NCBI RefSeq assembly: GCF_036417845.1
Contig: NC_089978.1
Coordinates: forward strand, 127,316,183-127,380,182
Reading direction: 5' to 3'
Length of the DNA: 64,000 bases
Source: Apteryx mantelli
Taxonomy: Eukaryota > Chordata > Aves > Apterygiformes > Apterygidae
Position numbers and translations under genes: made by a program. Positions 46,225 to 58,209 of this stretch are shown here, piece after piece. The notes under the pieces are model-generated. The model worked only from the letters and a program-made list of their open reading frames with translations, was not told where the DNA came from and did no database searches. Positions within the stretch are counted from its first letter, which is position 1; each line of letters begins with the position of its first letter.

Positions 46225-49200
46225 CCTTTCAAAAACCAAATTTATTTTGGAAACAGTCCAGAAGTTTTAGAGTGATCCACAGCCCCCAAAACACGAGGTG
46301 CTTCAGTAACACAATGTAAGCTTACCTGGTCTACTGTTATACGCAGTTCAGCTTAAAGGTTTTTACTTTTCCTCACACATATGGAAAAACAGTTCAATTC
46401 ACCCATATTTGCATTCAGGATCAAATCAATACTATACTGCTGAAGACCAGACTTTGGTAAATAAATATTTTAGAAAATAATGGACAGAAAACTGATCATG
46501 CTGAAGTATGCTGCCCAGGATTCAGGGGTGATTAGATGAGCAGAGAAATCAGAGTATATTATTCTGCATACCCGGAAGAGCAGATAGTTTTATGTGCCTA
46601 GTTTTTAATGATGCTGAGAAGCATCCTTCTACAACATGGCAGTACAAGGAGAAAGTGAAGCAAGGTAAAACTTACATTAATACTCTGTCCAAGGTCCATT
46701 TACAAAACTCAAGCTACTCAAAAGCCTATAAGTAGACTTCAGTTTGTCTAATTTTAAGAGCGTTCTAAAGACTTCTATATTATGTCTGGACAAGAAACAA
46801 AGTTTTAAAGCTTTTCAGAAAAGGAACTCTCTTTAATTTGCATTTGTACTGAACCCAGTATACCCATAATTGGTATATACCTATACCCATAACTGGGGCT
46901 TCTGTTAACAATTCTACTTGTCCTAAGAGTGAACATGCAAATATTTACTCACTTTGCCCCCAAAATCCTGAGTTACAACACTATGTCAACACCAGACCTC
47001 TTCACACAAACATACATGTGAGCATGTATGTGCTTTTCTCTAAATAAGTCATGCTCATCTTCATCAAAACTTTAATTTCTGTAATTTTTTAAAGAACAGT
47101 CAATAAGAAAACAACAGCAAAATCACTGTCCTGCTGATGTCATAAATGACTTTGTACTTCATGTGAGCAGCAGGTACATATGACTGAATAACCTCTGTCC
47201 TGCTGCCAAAAACATCTGATGTGAAACCTTCTTTCATTTTAATGGGATCCTTAAAGATGAAAGTAGCCAGGGAGTGAAAATCCTGCTGTGGTTAAGATAG
47301 TAATATACTTTGCTCACTGTATGCCTCAAGATCTTAGAAATATGTTGATTTGTTTCTCACCTCAAATGGCCTTTCTTACATCTCATCTTCTCACAGTCTC
47401 CAATTTGTATGCATTTTTTGGTTGTTGTTTAATATCTTTTCATAGTATGACTTTCTCAGAGCCATTCCTTCCTCACAAATCTAAAATTTCTTATTGCTTC
47501 ACTGTTCAGGGCTGCCACAATTATTTCAAAATGATCTACTTTTCAGATGATTCCCAGATCATTCCCAGACTGTGAGACAGCCTGTTTGTGTGATGGAAAG
47601 TACCAGAGGTAACCTTACACTGATATGTTAATTGTTTGCATTTTACCGCATGAGCAAAAAATTCGAAGTAATTTGGTTTTCATGCTCTGCATTTATCCAT
47701 GCTTCTGTGAGACTGTATCACCCTTGGTTTCTCTTGCTCTCTTCACAGTGCCATCAGTGTCATTCCATTCACTTTTTCTTCCCCTTCACCTCTTCACAGT
47801 GGCACATACTCCCTGTACTGGTCACCTTGTTTTCTCGAAGACTTCTCTAGCTTTCTAAGCAAGGAGCTAGATATAGATGCCTTACTAGCTATCTTGGTAT
47901 TTCTGTGGTCAAGACAGGACACCTGTAAGGAAGAAGTAGTGTGATAACACTAAATGAAGAGCAAACTGATACAGGCAAAAAAGCGAACTGAATCATGCTA
48001 GGAAGCTAAAGGATAGGGCATTTATACATTTAGAAGCAAAAAGTCATCATTGGCCAGCCAGCCAAACATCTATCCAATATACTTTGTACCTGCCTGGGCT
48101 GATCCCTCTGTTCTATATTACAGCTTGTTCTCTCACCCTTTGCTTTGGGTGAGTCTGTTAAGACTGCTAAGATCTGTGAGGAAGGAACAATATCTGTATT
48201 TTTGGAAAGAACCTTTTTACACTGTCATGATGTTTTCTCCAGAAAGTTGGGTTCTGACACTGTTCCCATTTAAGTGAACGGGGAATCTCCCACTGCTTTT
48301 GACTGAAGCTTTTGTTATTGGGTGTCTGGAGAGATAATTTTCTCAGCCTTCCCTTGCAGTGTTGGCAAGCACATTTCACTCTTCACTTGGAACTCTTCCA
48401 CTCTTATTTGTCTACTTCTATTATTCTCAGAGCTAAATTTAGTTTCCCCTGCTATTTCTTTTCAGAGACTAGGGTGCCTACTAATCTGTCTCCACTTAAT
48501 CTGTCACTTGTTGCTTATGGAGTCCATAAGGAGTATCTAGGAAGTAAGGTACTTCATAACAGTACAGCAAAGGGATGGAAGAGGTAAGCGAGACAACAGA
48601 AGAAAAGGGAAACACATCCTGCCATGGAGCAAAATGAATGTCAGTGGAAGTTCTATATTAAATATGTTTCTGGGAACTTTAAAAAGCAAAAAGGAATGGA
48701 TAGTACTCGAGCTCTTTTTTAAGATAAATTAGGTCATTCCTAGGATCTTCCCCATGAACACTGCTGGCATTTACTTAAATATTCTTCCATGTGGACTCAG
48801 TCACTGGAAATCTCTCATAGGTTTGCTTTTTAGCTCTTGGTTTTTCAGCAGTCAGGTCTTTTTAGCTCATGCTTTATGAATTATACAGTCAAAATGCAGA
48901 GGAAAAAAGCTGCCTTAACAGGAGACAAAAACAATTTCAAATCTGCTCAAAAGTTATAGTCTAACTGGTTTCAGTCCTGAGGTGCCCTCTGCATTAAACA
49001 GCTCCTCTGTGGTAAGGGGCGGTAGAAAAGAACAAACAAAATTCAGACAAATCAGTCATGACAGCTGAATTTGCACTTGGTTCAGTGAAACATAAAGCAC
49101 ATGATTCTGTTCCTTTAACTAGTATAAATCTATACTAACGCCATCCTAAACAATGGATTTGTACTCTGTAAAGATTCAAAAGAGCTGAATCCACCCTACA

Positions 49201-50585
49201 CTCGTAACCTTTGCAATAAGAAAGATGCGAAGAGATATGCTTGTCCAGGATGACTTTTTATCTTTCAACCCACCTTGCTATCATTATATACTTATATTTA
49301 AAAAGGCTCGGCCTTCCAGTCTTTTCCAGCTCAGAGACAATCGTTTTAAAAGTTGCTTTCTAAAAGATAATGATAGGTCTTACATGGCTGAGCGCTCTTG
49401 CCTACCACTGAATTGTTTGGTTTTACTCCAGCCTTGCTGGAGATACTATAAAGAAAAAAAGCATACAAGAAAAGACTGTCTAAGGCTACCTGAGAGAGTA
49501 AACTAAACCATAAAATACCTTGCTAAATCAAAATAGACAAATCTATTGGCACACATATGTTTTCTGGACCACCTTCAACTACGCTAGTTTATGAGAACAT
49601 GGAAATCCTTCAACTGAGGGAGAAGAGGAAATCAAATTTGTTCTGCATTAGGCAGTCCTTTGGGCCAAGGGCAAGTTATCAATAAAGGAAATGTTTCACA
49701 GCTGATACCTGATGAACGGAATTAGCAGCCAGTGTGATCCAAGATGAAGGAAAAAGCACTGAAGCTAAAAAGACTCAGGAGTAGTCCAAGAATTCTTTCT
49801 TCAGGTCAATTTTGTCAATTTTGTGCTGTCAATCAGGATCCAAAGAGTCACTGAGATGCCGTGACTGAAACAGTTTTTCTAAGCCTTCCTGACACAAATT
49901 TTATGATGCAGATTTTATGACACAAAAGACGGCAAATCACTGCTGTCTGTGACATTGCAAAACCCCTGCCCTCCTAGGTGTATATGAACCCACACTGTAG
50001 ACCAACACTTGCTTAGGTGTAACCAACAGAACTGCAGCTAGTCGTGACATCAGCTTCCACAGGAAAATTTTAGTAAAACAGGTTCCAGTGCTCGATTTTA
50101 ATGCCCCAGGGGCAAGCTCGCATTTTTTTTTGGCAAGCCTCGAGTAAAGAGCACTGTATAATTATGATACTCCAGCGGCACAGTAAGGGCCATCTGGTGA
50201 TCCCTTGCTCTTTACAAGCAATACCAGCATTGCAAACTGTCCTACTGATTTCAGTAAGCACTGTAATTTTAAAAAGAAGCAAAAGAGAAATATGGGCAAT
50301 AAATTAGTCTGACTTTCTGATTCTCACAAGCTAACAACAGGGCTACAATATTTAGGTTCTAGCTGCAAAAGGGGAAGGTTATCATCTGTTCCCTCCCAGA
50401 AATAAAAGACTAACAATACATGGTTTTCATTTATGGAAATAACTCTCCTGAAGAATCCTATTTCTATCAAGCCAATTTTTAAGGAGAAGTGTGGCTCTGG
50501 AATGAGACTTAAATATTAGTCAGTCTGAAGTGTGTAGCACTAGGATAATACACTAGTATCTATGAAAGTCTATGGCCATACTTGG
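46225..50585. other. Unique noncoding DNA
   Basis: No gene was recognised. Minor structures are a near-duplication of TATACCCATAA(T/C)TGG at about 46859-46898, a hairpin at 47010-47031, a 9-bp tandem duplication TCAATTTTG at 49807-49824, and a degenerate inverted motif at 48261-48311 (CCCATTTAAGTGAACGGGGA then CCACTGCTTTTGACTGAAGC) resembling the core of old hairpin repeats. The frames at 47288-47575 and 49225-49506 (93-95 codons) show no motif. Confidence 0.5.
47010..47031. repeat. Small perfect inverted repeat
   Basis: ACATACATG (47010-47018) and CATGTATGT (47023-47031) are exact complements around a 4-nt loop. It is AT-rich and probably fortuitous; there is no T-run that would suggest a polymerase III end. 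Confidence 0.8.
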
Positions 50586-50587
50586 GT

Positions 50588-50782
50588 GTGTCTGAAGTTA
50601 GGCTCATAAATTCATATTTAGACTTAAAAAAGATTTTCAAAAATGCTTATGACCCAGCTTCTCCAGCTGACTTCAATAAAATGTGTGTGTTTGTGTCTGT
50701 GTGTGTGTGCATGTTCAGTACTTCAAAAATCAAGCCACATATTTAGATGCTTAAATCTAGGCATGTAAGGCTTGAAAATGTT
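50588..50782. repeat. Ancient long-hairpin interspersed repeat, interrupted by a GT microsatellite
   Basis: The left part reads GTTAGGCTCATAAATTCATA, TTTAGACTTAAAAAAGATTT, TCAAAAATGCTTATGACCCA, AGCTGACTTCAAT. The right part, read in reverse complement from 50780, gives CCTAGATTTAAGCATCTAAA, TATGTGGCTTGATTTTTGAA, GTACT. Both are versions of one arm ('ttaggcacctaaat...gtggcctgattttcaaaagtgct') familiar from amniote genomes, so the element was a long palindrome. The (GT)n tract lies in the loop region. It was probably a nonautonomous DNA-transposon-like repeat; the family name is not known to me. Confidence 0.6.
50682..50712. repeat. (GT)n microsatellite
   Basis: An interrupted GT dinucleotide run (TGTGTGTGTTTGTGTCTGTG and on) lies inside the hairpin repeat. 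Its length is probably polymorphic, by analogy with other dinucleotide runs. Confidence 0.9.
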
Positions 50783-50784
50783 GC

Positions 50785-52260
50785 CAATAATAATTCTCCT
50801 AGTTTCACCACTGGGATAGTACAGAGAGTGCATTTTAAATACAGGTGCTTCCACAGGAGAATAAGCAATCTGAGCAGAGGGATCTGATGTAAATATAGTT
50901 TTTTGGTTCTCTCTGAAAAAGTTAGGGAATTGTATTTTTGAAACATCAGAACTGCCTTCCTTACACCTGCACAAACAGTCCATAGGAAAGCTATCACAGC
51001 GATTCCCCCAGCTATCAATGTCTAGTATAACCAACTATAACACGTTGCTTTGCATGAATAACATATAATGACAAAAAATGTTCCCTTAAACTATTTTTCT
51101 CATAATCATGTTTGAAGGAAACTATCTTAAAAAAAAATCACCTATGGACATTCACACTTTCTTCTTTTGGTTTCAAGAAGAAATAGCAGGTTTCCATTTT
51201 TAAAAAGGTTACATGTCAGAGACTGCAATATATACTTCTGGGGAATGTCTGTCTTTGGTTTGTTTGGAAAAGAATTCAGTTGCAGACCTAATCCTAGAGC
51301 TATCCTTGTGCTAATAAAACTTAAATTTACTCAGTGACTTTTAGTTAGCAGCTATGCAGATCTGAGTGGTGTGGAACAATTTACACCCGAAGTAGAGAAT
51401 ATATTTTTTCTGTTGAAGAAAGATAAAAATGAAGATGGCTTACTCAATAATATTTGCATGCTAGTTCTCTAGGTGTAAAATGACCTGCTTATTTCTGTGA
51501 GTCACTTGTGCTTCAGGATAATACACAATGCAAAACATTGTGCTTCAGGTTAGAAACCTGCTGTGTTCAAGCAGAAGATGCTTGATTGGCAGAACTTGCC
51601 AAACACTGAGCAGCTCCCCACCACACTCTTCATTTGAAAGCAATTTCAGTGAAAAAAAAAAATCAGCAAGACCAAAATGAACTGTGTGAACCAATTTGGC
51701 TTGTGGTTATGTTGCAGTTAGAAAACTTCTTAGTTTTATTATGAAAAAAAAATCTTCCAAGAAAAATAACAAACACATTTCTAATTTTATACTTACAGAA
51801 TTATTCCATTGGAAAAAATTATGTGAAGCCCAAGCACAGGTATTCAACAACAGCTGAAATCAAGCTTACCACAGAAGGCATTTAAGCTAAGAGGCTAGTG
51901 TCTGCAAAACTCATGTTTCTTTAATTTCCTTCAGGGAGAATGTTGTTAGTAAGAAGTGGGCCAGGATTCTCCTTACCCCCTGTTTTCTTACCCTATCTTT
52001 TCTTACGCTCTCTTTTCTGTGCTAAATTTAATTTGGATATAAGTTAAAGTGGATTTAATTTTCAGATTAAATCCACTGACAAAACAGAGGTGAATGTGTC
52101 TCCTGGAGCGTGCAAACACAACTGCTACGGTAAGGTGGTGATGTGGGAGGCCACGATCCAGCTTTCTGTGATGAATACTGTCAAATGCACTTAGCTTCTG
52201 CAAAGCACTGGGCACTCTACTCTGTCTGTAGTGCAATCTTTAAGAGACTTTCAGGATATT
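50785..52260. other. Unique noncoding DNA
   Basis: No gene was recognised. Two overlapping minus-strand frames (50723-51034, 50743-51018) arise over the hairpin repeat and its flank and are not credible genes. Confidence 0.5.
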
Positions 52261-52264
52261 ACCA

Positions 52265-52443
52265 TAGGGTAGATATTGTTGGTTTTACTCCTTTTACAAA
52301 TGGGTGAGGGAACTGATAAGCAATGCTAATAGACAGTTTGCCCATGGCCACACATAATGTCAGTGGCAAACTGGATAATGGACGAGGGAACTCCTGCCAT
52401 CTGGCTTTGTTCTCAAACCACTGGGCCACACTGCCTCTCCCAG
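52265..52443 (-). mobile_element. MIR-type SINE relic, the clearest of the window
   Basis: The + strand is the reverse complement of MIR over nearly its whole core: CTTTTACAAATGGGTGAGGG, AACTGATAAGC, CAGTTTGCCCATGGCCACAC, ATAATGTCAGTGGCAAACTG, then TCAAACCACTGGGCCACACT and GCCTCTCC. These are the standard landmarks 'ttttacagatgaggaaactg...cttgcccaaggtcacaca...aagtggcagagc...aaccactacgctatactgcctct' in order. Confidence 0.85.
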
Positions 52444-52449
52444 TGTAAG

Positions 52450-55400
52450 CAATACATCTTAAGTGAAAAGGAAAACTATGTGCAAAGCAGCCAGGAAGTT
52501 AATGAGTAATATTAAAAAGGCAGCTATGAAAATAATATTATTGAAATCAAAGCACCTGAATGAGGACTGGAAGAATAGTATTTTTGCTTTTAACATTTTC
52601 AGTTGTCAGGAGGGCACTAGTCTTCCTGAACTGCAGCAGCAGAAAGACTGTAAGTCCTTTACATGGAGTCAAATGTCTGGGCAGCCTGAGAGGTCTGGCC
52701 AGCCTGGTGGGGAAAATAACATCCTCTAAAGCAGGCAAATGAATGAACCTTAGAGAAGACCCTGACTGTCCTGGGAAGGGGCTTTACCCTTCCTATGATG
52801 GTGGTGAATTCAAGAGGAAAACAGAAGAAATGCAAAGTCAGTATCAGAAAAAAGGAACCAGACTGGGCCTTGCCTTGGCCTCTCCCTGTTGCTCTCAAGT
52901 TGCCTGGATGCCAGAGCTGAGAGTTGATCCACTGCAGTGCCACTGCATGTGCTGCGCCATGTAATGGAAGAGGGGTTTAGGGAAGATAAGGCAAGGGGCC
53001 TGGCTGGGATGCAAAGCTCCCGCTTTAGCACAACACGGCCCCGTTTCTCTCTGCTTTCAGAACTTGATGTCCCATGTGCAGCCCAAGGCAGGAAATATGC
53101 TCTGCCTCAAAGGATGGTCATGCAGAAGCTGAGGTTGGGGAGCGGGGCACAGGACCAAGTGTCTGAGTCTCATATTGGCAGCATGAGACCTGCCATGCCT
53201 ATACATGGTGGTCCTGCTATACTCAGTTTTCGTGCACTAAGTTGCGGCACAGTAAGGTGGAAAAACAAAGGCTCTTATTATCTCTTATTATCAGAGGTTG
53301 TTTCAGGTCCCACAGCTGCCTGGAAGAGAGCTATTAAGCCATGTTAACGCCAGCATTCTCACTTCTCACCTCCTGGGCCATGTGTCTCAGAAGCTGCAAT
53401 AGAGAAATATGTGAGACCTCAAATTGCACTGTAAGGGACTTTCTCTGAGTGGACATACGAGCAAAACGGTGAGAAAGACACATGTGGATTTTGCATATGG
53501 ATTAAGGCCTGAGAAAAAACCTCTGGGGTAGGGGAATAGTGTGGCTGATATGGGGTTAGACAGAACCAACTCACTGTACTCCTTAGTCGCATGGGTAATT
53601 TTAGTTAGTTTAGGAGATCGACAGCACAAAGAGGGATACAGCCTATCTATATGCACATTAGAATAGACAGTATTCTTTAACATTAATGAAAACAACATTT
53701 TCTGGTTTAGGTATGCTGAAATACAAGCTCTATTACAGTGAGTCAGACCTCTTGTATAATTCTCAGCAATAATTTCTTTCCTATGCTCTGTGAAGTACAC
53801 ACTTTCATGACCTTGAAAATCTACTTCATCAAAGGTACTCTTTCTTCATTAATGTTCTGGAGTAACTCCCCACATATTCCTGACACTTATTCTTTGGTCT
53901 AGTGCCTTGTCACATGTTGGTCTCCTTCAGACTTTGATTCTTGAAGACTTACAGATGTGTTTCAGTTTACACATGAGAGTGCTTCCATGAGAGTCTACTG
54001 GATCAAATTAAATTAATAGAATGTTTTTGCAGGATTGGCCCTTGCTCTGGGAGTTCTCTAAAGAAGAGAAGTGGGATGTTAATTGTTAGTACTATATAAA
54101 TAATGACATGTACTGATATATTAGCCTGGTATTTGTGAGCATGTAAGAGAAAACTTACCCACAATGGTGTATAAGCACAATTTACTATCCAAAGTCACAA
54201 TAAATTCACTTGCTGAGAATAAAAATTATAACTTCTACCTGTAAATGTATTTCCAGTTCTTTCTTAATGTTAAGCTTGTAACACATATCAACCCTATGGA
54301 TGTAAGCTGAACAGAGATTTTCCATCAAGGAATGCCTTTTGTCTAATCAGACTGTTTAGATAGGAGACATGTTTTTTCTACGACAACCAGTCTCTGGTTT
54401 TGGTCAAATTAGTCAGGAAGTTAATTATATGGTGCATCATTAACTTTCACATACTGTCCCAATTTTAGTGGATTAGTTGTCCCACAACTTGGAGAAGCAG
54501 CTGCAAGTCTTGTTAGAAAGAAAAAAAGGAAGAGCCCATGTAGGATTCCAGATTATAGTACGAACATGCCAGAACATCCTAGTGTCTTTCTGAAAAAAAT
54601 TGAACATACATGGATAAGAAATTACAATAAAAGGAAGATGTTTGCTTCCCATTAGGAATTATCCTTTTCAAGAGATGTCTGAAAATGATTTAAACACGAA
54701 ACATACAGACTTTGATTTTGGCATCCTTTGGAAACAGTCCTTGTAGGCAGGCATGTGGGGAAAAAGAAAATACTTTTGAGTTTGGTGATATCAGATCAGA
54801 AAAATTCTTCATGCTGTAACGAAATTTTCTCCTGTGCCCAAGTAGCTTTTTGAAGAATAATTCTCAAACATATGTGAACTGCAGAAAAAAGGTCAAATAA
54901 ACAGGAAGCAAAACAGTATCAAATGAATGTACTATTCATGCGAATGCACTAGACCTAGACACAATGCCTCCTAAACTGATGCTCCCTTTTTCATGAACAC
55001 ACTTAAACACAGTATCATCTCTGCTTCAAATAGTCTCTGAATTGCAGATTGCTGGAAAGTATGAGTATGCTGGCAAAATATTAGTATAAGCTTTTCCTAT
55101 TCCCATACTGTTCTCTAGATGTCTGGGTTTGGTCATGTTTTGGTTGCAGGATCCTGGGCCAGCTGGAGTATTGAGTCCAACTGGTACAGCCATTCTTCTT
55201 TCCACATGTAATTAGCTCCAAAATGCAGTGTATCAGCATAGAGATAATTAAAAAATGACCTCCTTCAAGACTAAGAAGATATCTGCAACTGTTCAAATGG
55301 CAGTGAATAAAAGGGGGCAGTTTCTTATTGGTAACAATTATTTTGCCTGGCATACCTCTGTTATCCCTGTTTTTAAAGGATGCAGTGGGGACCTCCATTT

Positions 55401-56100
55401 TTTAGCATTGAGAGAAAGGGTTGTGTTGGACTTTGTCAGTAGGAGATAAGATGTTTGAGAGCTTCAAAGGTCTTCCTGTCTCTTGTGTTTTGGAACCTGC
55501 TGGTTGGGACTCCACAGGGACTCTGGGCTTCCTGTATTAGGGAAAGTTCAGGCTACTTTGCAGCCAGGAGAAAAACCCAAGGCATTCTGAAAGTAACCAT
55601 CTGCCCTTTCAGAGGAAGGACAATAACCGTGCAGGCCAAATCTTGGCTGCCTGTTTACACAGGAAAATTATGGCTCCAAAAGTAGGCCATAAACCACTGG
55701 TATAATAGGTATGGTGCCTTACTTCATAGCGTGGAGACTCTGATAGCATGCAAGGCAGCTATTTCATCCCAAAGTGAAATTCAGAAGGGACTTTAGCTGT
55801 AAAGATTTAATGATGTGGAACTCTCAGTGAATAAGATAAGCAGGTACCATGATAATAGATGCTGTTACACATAAGAAGTACTAAGGATAGGGAATTCTTA
55901 AAAAGCCTCGTGGTTTAAAACTCAGCTCCCACTGACACCAGTAGCAGAACTCCAGCAGACTGGAAGGAAAGCAAAGTGCTTCCCCAAATCCCAGCCCAAA
56001 GAAAGCACTGCCATTTGATACTCCTCCCTGACAGCTCCCCTCATACGGTGATGCTGGTGCCACTGCAGGGGCAGTGTGGCTTCCTGCTCTGGGCAAAGGG
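52450..56100. other. Unique noncoding DNA; GC-elevated 52.6-53.3 kb
   Basis: No gene was recognised. The part from 52600 to 53250 is noticeably richer in G and C than its flanks and carries a + strand frame of 136 codons (52937-53347), opening at a CTG or other near-cognate codon instead of ATG. Beside it on the minus strand is a 137-codon frame at 53387-53800. Neither has a recognisable domain. A short direct repeat TCTTATTATC lies at 53272-53291. The remainder is AT-rich and featureless. Confidence 0.45.
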
Positions 56101-56104
56101 AGTC

Positions 56105-56312
56105 TCAGGTGCTCAGGAGTTTCAAATTCTGATTCTGCCTCTCCTGCTACTATTTGGGATAACCGTTTTACAGTCAGTGTCTCAGTTATTCTATCTGCAA
56201 AATGGAGCTAAGATGAGAGACATGGCTTGTGAAACACTTAAGAGACCAATTTATAGGGAGTGCCAAATAAGAACTAGATATTATTACTATAAATAATATT
56301 ATCTACAAGTCT
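56105..56312 (+). mobile_element. MIR-type SINE relic with 3' tail region
   Basis: GAGTTTCAAATTCTGATTCT and TGTCTCAGTTATTCTATCTG, CAAAATGGAGCTAAGATGAG follow the MIR phrases 'gggttcgaatcc...' and 'cctcagtttccccatctgtaaaatggggataa'. The downstream CTTGTGAAACACTTAAGAGA and AGATATTATTACTATAAATA follow the MIR 3' part ('gtgaagcgctttgaga...tattattatt'). The order is complete from the middle to the tail. Confidence 0.75.
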
Positions 56313-56314
56313 AT

Positions 56315-57605
56315 AGCAATGCCATATTACTGTAACACAGGACTTCTTTATATCCAAAATGATAAAACATAATTAGTTCTTTCATTGTTTTCTTTAAGGA
56401 TACTTTTGCCAAACTTCTCAAGAGTTAAGCTTTCCAGAGTCTCTGCTATATTGATAACAAGATACAAAAGCCTGAATAAATAATTTTCTTTCTATTCCCC
56501 CACACTAATTTTCTAAAACATGTACAGGATTGGGTGAGAAAAGAAGAGGTCAATTACATTTGCTGTTCCAGAAAGAGAGATTTTTCTCCCTGTGCTACAT
56601 CCAGACTTTGCACAAGAGGTCATTGCTGGGCAAAAGAGACAGTTTTAAGCTAATTGTCTGAGTTCACAATGGAAAAGGTTTCAACAGGGAGAAGTGAGAA
56701 AACATCATTTGAGAATGAGCTAGCCAGCTCATTTCTAAGGATGGAACAGAGACTGACTGGGACAGCACAGTTGGGTTTCTGTTTTATTTTAGGGTCTGCT
56801 CTCTGTTTAAGTATTTGAGGTAATTGTAATGGTAGGTGTTCAACACAGCACTGAGCCAGGTGCTGTAACAAGCAGTAAATTGCTAAAGTCACAAATTCTC
56901 CTTATCCTTTCAAGTTCTGGTGTCTGTGTGTGAAATCTCTCGTTCATGGTTACACAGTTTGACAGTCATCCTTTCTGTCGTACTAAAGAAACTACTATGA
57001 ACTAGGTGGGGCTTCTCAGCTCCAAAGACTCAAGTCCAATGTCAGTTTATGTTTCTTACAAAAGGCTATAGGAAATTGAAGATGCTACTTATCTTACTGG
57101 TCTTATGGAAGAAAAACTCTAACTGGGAATTCAGTGCAGAGAATGAAAGGAGAATATGGCTTTCTGTGTCCAAAGAGCAGTGCTGAGATTGTTAGACTAT
57201 GGTAAAGTAGAATCTTAATATCTTCCTCTCAGTCAATATTGAACAGAGCGCTATACTTTTAGCTCAACCAACCCATGCTGCCCCTCTCATCCTTTCCCCC
57301 CAACCCCTCAGCTAACTTTTCTTTAAAAAGATCTATGGCATATGTAATATTAGCAGTCCTTAGGACAGCACAGTCTCTGCATGTTATGACTCTCAGTAGT
57401 GAATTGAGAAGCATTGCAGGGAATTCTTGGAAGCACTTTCTTTGAATTTTGTCCCCCCTTTGAAAAAACATCAAGGTGGCTATCTAGCCTCAGATCTTCT
57501 ATGAATATAAATAAATGATCTCCATGAGAAACAGACATCTTTGTGGCTTCTAAAAATACTGGTTTTTAAATATCTAAAAAAATGAACATAAGGACCATGA
57601 AGCAT
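56315..57605. other. Unique noncoding DNA
   Basis: No gene was recognised. Minus-strand frames of 60-80 codons show no family resemblance, and no repeat was identified. Confidence 0.5.
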
Positions 57606-57609
57606 CCCT

Positions 57610-58165
57610 CATCCTGTAAATTTGGCTGCTGGGGTGCAGCCAAGGGCTGTCGCCCTTCCTTTGCTGACCATGGGGAGAGTGCTCCCATGCAGTCTGTGGG
57701 AAGGCCTCAGCCACGGCAGACCCCCTGCCTGTGGGGGCTGCTCTAAGCTGAGGCTCTGCTGCTTGGCCCCTGCCTGAGCTACAGTCCCTGCCACCTCGCA
57801 GCCATGCCTGTGCCTGGCCAGGGACTCCGTCCCGTGAGCTGACTTTCTGGCTTGACCTAGGAGCTGCCCGGTGCTATGGACCTGTCCAGCCATCACTGGG
57901 CTATGCCTGACCCTGGTTACCCTCACCAGGCCTGACCCGGACCCTGACTCGCATTCCCAGCTGGACCTCGGACCTGCCTCATCACCACAGCCATGCCTGG
58001 CCATCGGGACTCTGCCATCCCTGGGCCGGCCCTGCTCTCCTTGCTTGGGTAGCGTGGGATGGGCCCTGACTGGTGAGGCCCCTGCACTGCCGGCTGTGCT
58101 ATCCCCCAGGCTCCCTGTTCTGCTCCCTGATGATGAACCACAGATATTGCACCTTCCTTCACCAA
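57610..58165 (-). repeat. GC-rich interspersed repeat, copy 2
   Basis: This is the most GC-rich stretch of the window. Read on the minus strand it matches copy 1 at 17.87-18.09 kb. The block 57944-57990 (complement) agrees with 18035-18081 at 41 of 47 positions without gaps, and CAGGGAGCCTGGGGGATAGC then ACAGCCGGCAG also recur. This copy is longer, so it carries parts missing from copy 1, ending (minus strand) near TTGGCTGCACCCCAGCAGCC. Words such as GCCTGGCCA and CTGACCC recur within it, suggesting internal reiteration. It produces a minus-strand frame of 222 codons (57609-58277), the longest in the window, but its Gly/Ser/Arg/Ala-rich translation is explained by base composition. A (CAAAA)n tract flanks it on the + strand's 3' side. 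Orientation is arbitrary. Confidence 0.7.
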
Positions 58166-58177
58166 GAGGACAAAGAT

Positions 58178-58205
58178 TATTAAAAAACAAAACAAAACAA
58201 AACAA
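58178..58205. repeat. A-rich (CAAAA)n tract beside the GC-rich repeat
   Basis: AAAAAACAAAACAAAACAAA and on follow an ATTAAA hexamer (58174-58179) directly next to the GC-rich repeat. If the repeat's true direction is +, this could be its poly(A)-derived tail, but copy 1 has no matching tract. Equally it may be an independent simple repeat. Confidence 0.8.
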
Positions 58206-58209
58206 CCTT

